The notes under the pieces were generated by a model. That model did not search any database. It was not told the DNA's origin and was given only the letters and a program-made list of their open reading frames with translations. The translations under genes were made by a program, and so were the position numbers. 7,995 bases of DNA from Candidatus Magasanikbacteria bacterium CG1_02_32_51 (GTDB lineage Bacteria; Patescibacteriota; Patescibacteriia; Magasanikbacterales; UBA922), in contig MNVC01000022.1 in NCBI GenBank assembly GCA_001871435.1, positions 1 to 7,995 on the forward strand. The letters run 5' to 3'. Within the stretch, counting starts at the first letter, position 1. Each line of letters opens with the position of its first letter. Positions 6,669-7,995 of this stretch are shown piece by piece.

Positions 6669-7757
6669 TTATTTTTTGGTGGTCCATTTGAGTTTGGATT
6701 CACCTTTTTTAATAAGTTGTTTGAGAAACTTGTCAAGATTCGTAGCAGCTACACACACCACTCTGTCGGCACCACCATAATATACAAATAATGTTTTACC
6801 CATTATTACTGCTCCACAAGAATAAATTACCCCCCATTTAAATCCTTGATTTTCATAAATTTCATCAGGTTCAAGAATAGGTTTTTGTGAGCGATACAAT
6901 ACTTTTGTTGGATCTTTCAAGTCTAAGATCATAACTCCTAGTTTATAACGATTAGGATCACGCTGATCCATAGCATGATAAAATAAAAGCCAACCATATT
7001 TAGTTTTTATTGGTGGTGGACCAGCACCGCGAATCCAATTGTCCCATACTTTGCTATCTCTTTTACCTTTGTTGTGATGGCTTTGGATAAAATTAGAACC
7101 ATCAAATTGATCCAGACTATCTACATAATCTATTAGAATATTAGGAGAAATACTATGTAAAATAGCCAATTTGCCTTTAATTTTTTCGGGAAAAAGTAAC
7201 CAATTTTTATTGATTTGGTCTGGTGGAGAGATAAATACTGGTTTTGACCAATCCCATTCTTCATTTAAAAATTTTTCAAGACCAATTGAGGAAAGAGCTA
7301 TACGAATGGATCCCCAACCATCAAAAGCTGTATAAATCAAATGTACATCATTCTCTAAAAGCGTCAGACGAGGATCCTCACATCCACCACTCCAACCACC
7401 ACCTGATGAATAAGTAACTTGGCAATTTGCAATAGATTTTCGTTCTTCTTTTTTTTGAAAAAAGGCTGGTATGCTTGAGCGTCTGTGAATATGAATGCCA
7501 TCATGACTAATAGCGTAACCAAGCACAGATTCGTCATTGTCACCAATTGCTCTATAAATCAAATGTACTTTGCCATCATAAGCTAAAGCTGCTGGATTGA
7601 AGGTTGCTTTTGATTCCCAAACATTATCTTCTTTTGGTTCAATAATAGGATTGTGCTCATAGCGATTTAGTTGGGAAGGATATTTTATTATTGATTCAGC
7701 TGGTTCCGTAACTACTTTTTTGACAGCTTTGGTTTTATTTTTGGAAACAGCTTTTTT
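6669..7757 (-). pseudogene. 5'-truncated GH130-family gene (B type), cut by an IS3-family element
   Basis: The frame encodes a B-type propeller related to the second domain of the fusion: NPIIEP and KATFNPA near the start, then LIYRA, GCEDPRLTLL, YTAFDG, LLFPEKI, GPPPIKTKYGWLLFYHA and VYYGGADRV, ending in a Lys-rich tail. It is open from 7757 to the TAA at 6669 (362 codons), but no in-frame ATG, GTG or TTG occurs before a TTG at 7560-7562, which is inside blade 1 and would remove the KATFN strand. Upstream of the propeller there is a Lys/Ala/Val-rich stretch (KKAVSKNKTKAVKKVV) that runs directly into the IS end. Either only a few codons of an N-terminal extension are lost or an entire preceding domain is. 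LAILHS replaces the FLHR seen in domain B of the fusion. The remaining frame may be silent, though it is otherwise intact, which suggests a recent event or a segregating insertion. Confidence 0.75.
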
Positions 7758-7995
7758 GAACTGTACCCCGTTTAGTAGACACGGATAAAAAACAACGAAA
7801 TTAGATTTGGAGGGAAAGAAGATGATTCTTGTATTGTACAGGAGTCATCTTTTTTATTGCCCATTGTTGACGGTGATTATTGTAATAATCCATATAATTA
7901 GAGATTAGATTATTTAATTCATTTAAGTTTTTACAATGTTTGTAATCTACATCATCTTTGAAATGACCAAAGAAAGATTCTGTTGGAGCGTTGTC
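7757..7995 (-). mobile_element. IS3-family insertion sequence, partial (transposase 3' end and terminal end)
   Basis: The element runs off the right edge of the window. Its inner boundary is placed at 7757, where TGAACTGTACCCCG begins; on the minus strand this ends in CA-3', as IS3-family elements do, and the matching GTGTCTACTAAACGGGG stretch resembles known ends of this family. The A-type and B-type GH130 reading frame stops making family sense exactly at this point. The other end and the target duplication lie outside the window, so the boundary is good to a few bases only. Confidence 0.75.
7801..7995 (-). CDS. IS3-family transposase OrfB, C-terminal fragment (window edge)
   Basis: The last 64 codons of a DDE transposase are visible before a TAA at 7801-7803. 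DNAPTESFFGHFKDD includes the final catalytic Glu of the DD(35)E triad (the E of PTESFF), and the C-terminus has NYMDYYNNHRQQW and KKMTPVQY, the classic IS3/IS150-group ending of an rve integrase-core domain. The start lies beyond position 7995. The transposase points in the same direction as the GH130 genes, but its frame is different from theirs, so there is no translational fusion. Confidence 0.92.
   Translation of the reverse strand, partial: DNAPTESFFGHFKDDVDYKHCKNLNELNNLISNYMDYYNNHRQQWAIKKMTPVQYKNHLLSLQI

Noticed and set aside
6664..6687. Earlier ATG at 6687 for the A-type GH130 gene
   Set aside because: It would overlap the preceding gene by 19 bp and add eight residues with no counterpart in the paralogue, whose start aligns with the ATG at 6663.
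7560..7562. TTG as the natural start of the B-type GH130 gene
   Set aside because: Clear GH130 sequence (NPIIEP, KATFNPA) continues in frame upstream of it, so it is an internal leucine codon and not the original start.
3774..7757. GH130 repeats as a CRISPR or short tandem array
   Set aside because: The similarity is between whole protein domains several hundred residues long and diverged at DNA level; no short regular repeats or spacers are present.

Overview
The window looks like an AT-rich chromosomal segment from a Candidate Phyla Radiation (Patescibacteria) bacterium. The lineage call is an inference. It rests on the RecA sequence, a Fic protein with an excisionase-like C-terminal helix-turn-helix, the near absence of Shine-Dalgarno sequences, and a perfect GC-rich palindrome of the kind often scattered between genes in such genomes. 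TGA and TAG both act as ordinary stops here, which argues against the lineages that recode TGA as glycine (Gracilibacteria, Absconditabacteria/SR1).

Layout, left to right. Positions 1-479 hold no convincing gene. They contain a 100-nt fold at 181-280 that resembles an integron attC site and, at the right end, a strong extended -10 promoter overlapped by an 11-bp inverted repeat. This promoter drives a Fic adenylyltransferase (480-1433) and a GNAT acetyltransferase (1474-1971). A bidirectional terminator, a 34-bp palindrome and a C/G-rich hairpin separate these from the convergent recA (2164-3216, minus). Divergent from recA is a small cupin mannose-6-phosphate isomerase (3392-3733). It ends in another bidirectional terminator, shared with the gene cluster that follows.

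From 3774 to about 7757, all on the minus strand, lies a compact cluster of three GH130-family genes carrying four GH130 propeller domains of two types. In transcription order these are a B-type gene that has lost its 5' end, a stand-alone A-type gene, and an A-B fusion of 642 residues. The first gene is cut at its 5' end by an IS3-family insertion sequence, whose transposase C-terminus and terminal end occupy 7757-7995. GH130 enzymes commonly phosphorolyse beta-mannosides to mannose 1-phosphate. The neighbouring isomerase converts mannose 6-phosphate to fructose 6-phosphate, so a phosphomannomutase elsewhere would complete a route from mannan to glycolysis, or back. None of the GH130 proteins has a visible signal peptide, so the substrate is probably intracellular or imported. 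The most interesting content is this diversified GH130 cluster and its interruption by the IS, followed by the putative operator at the fic promoter.
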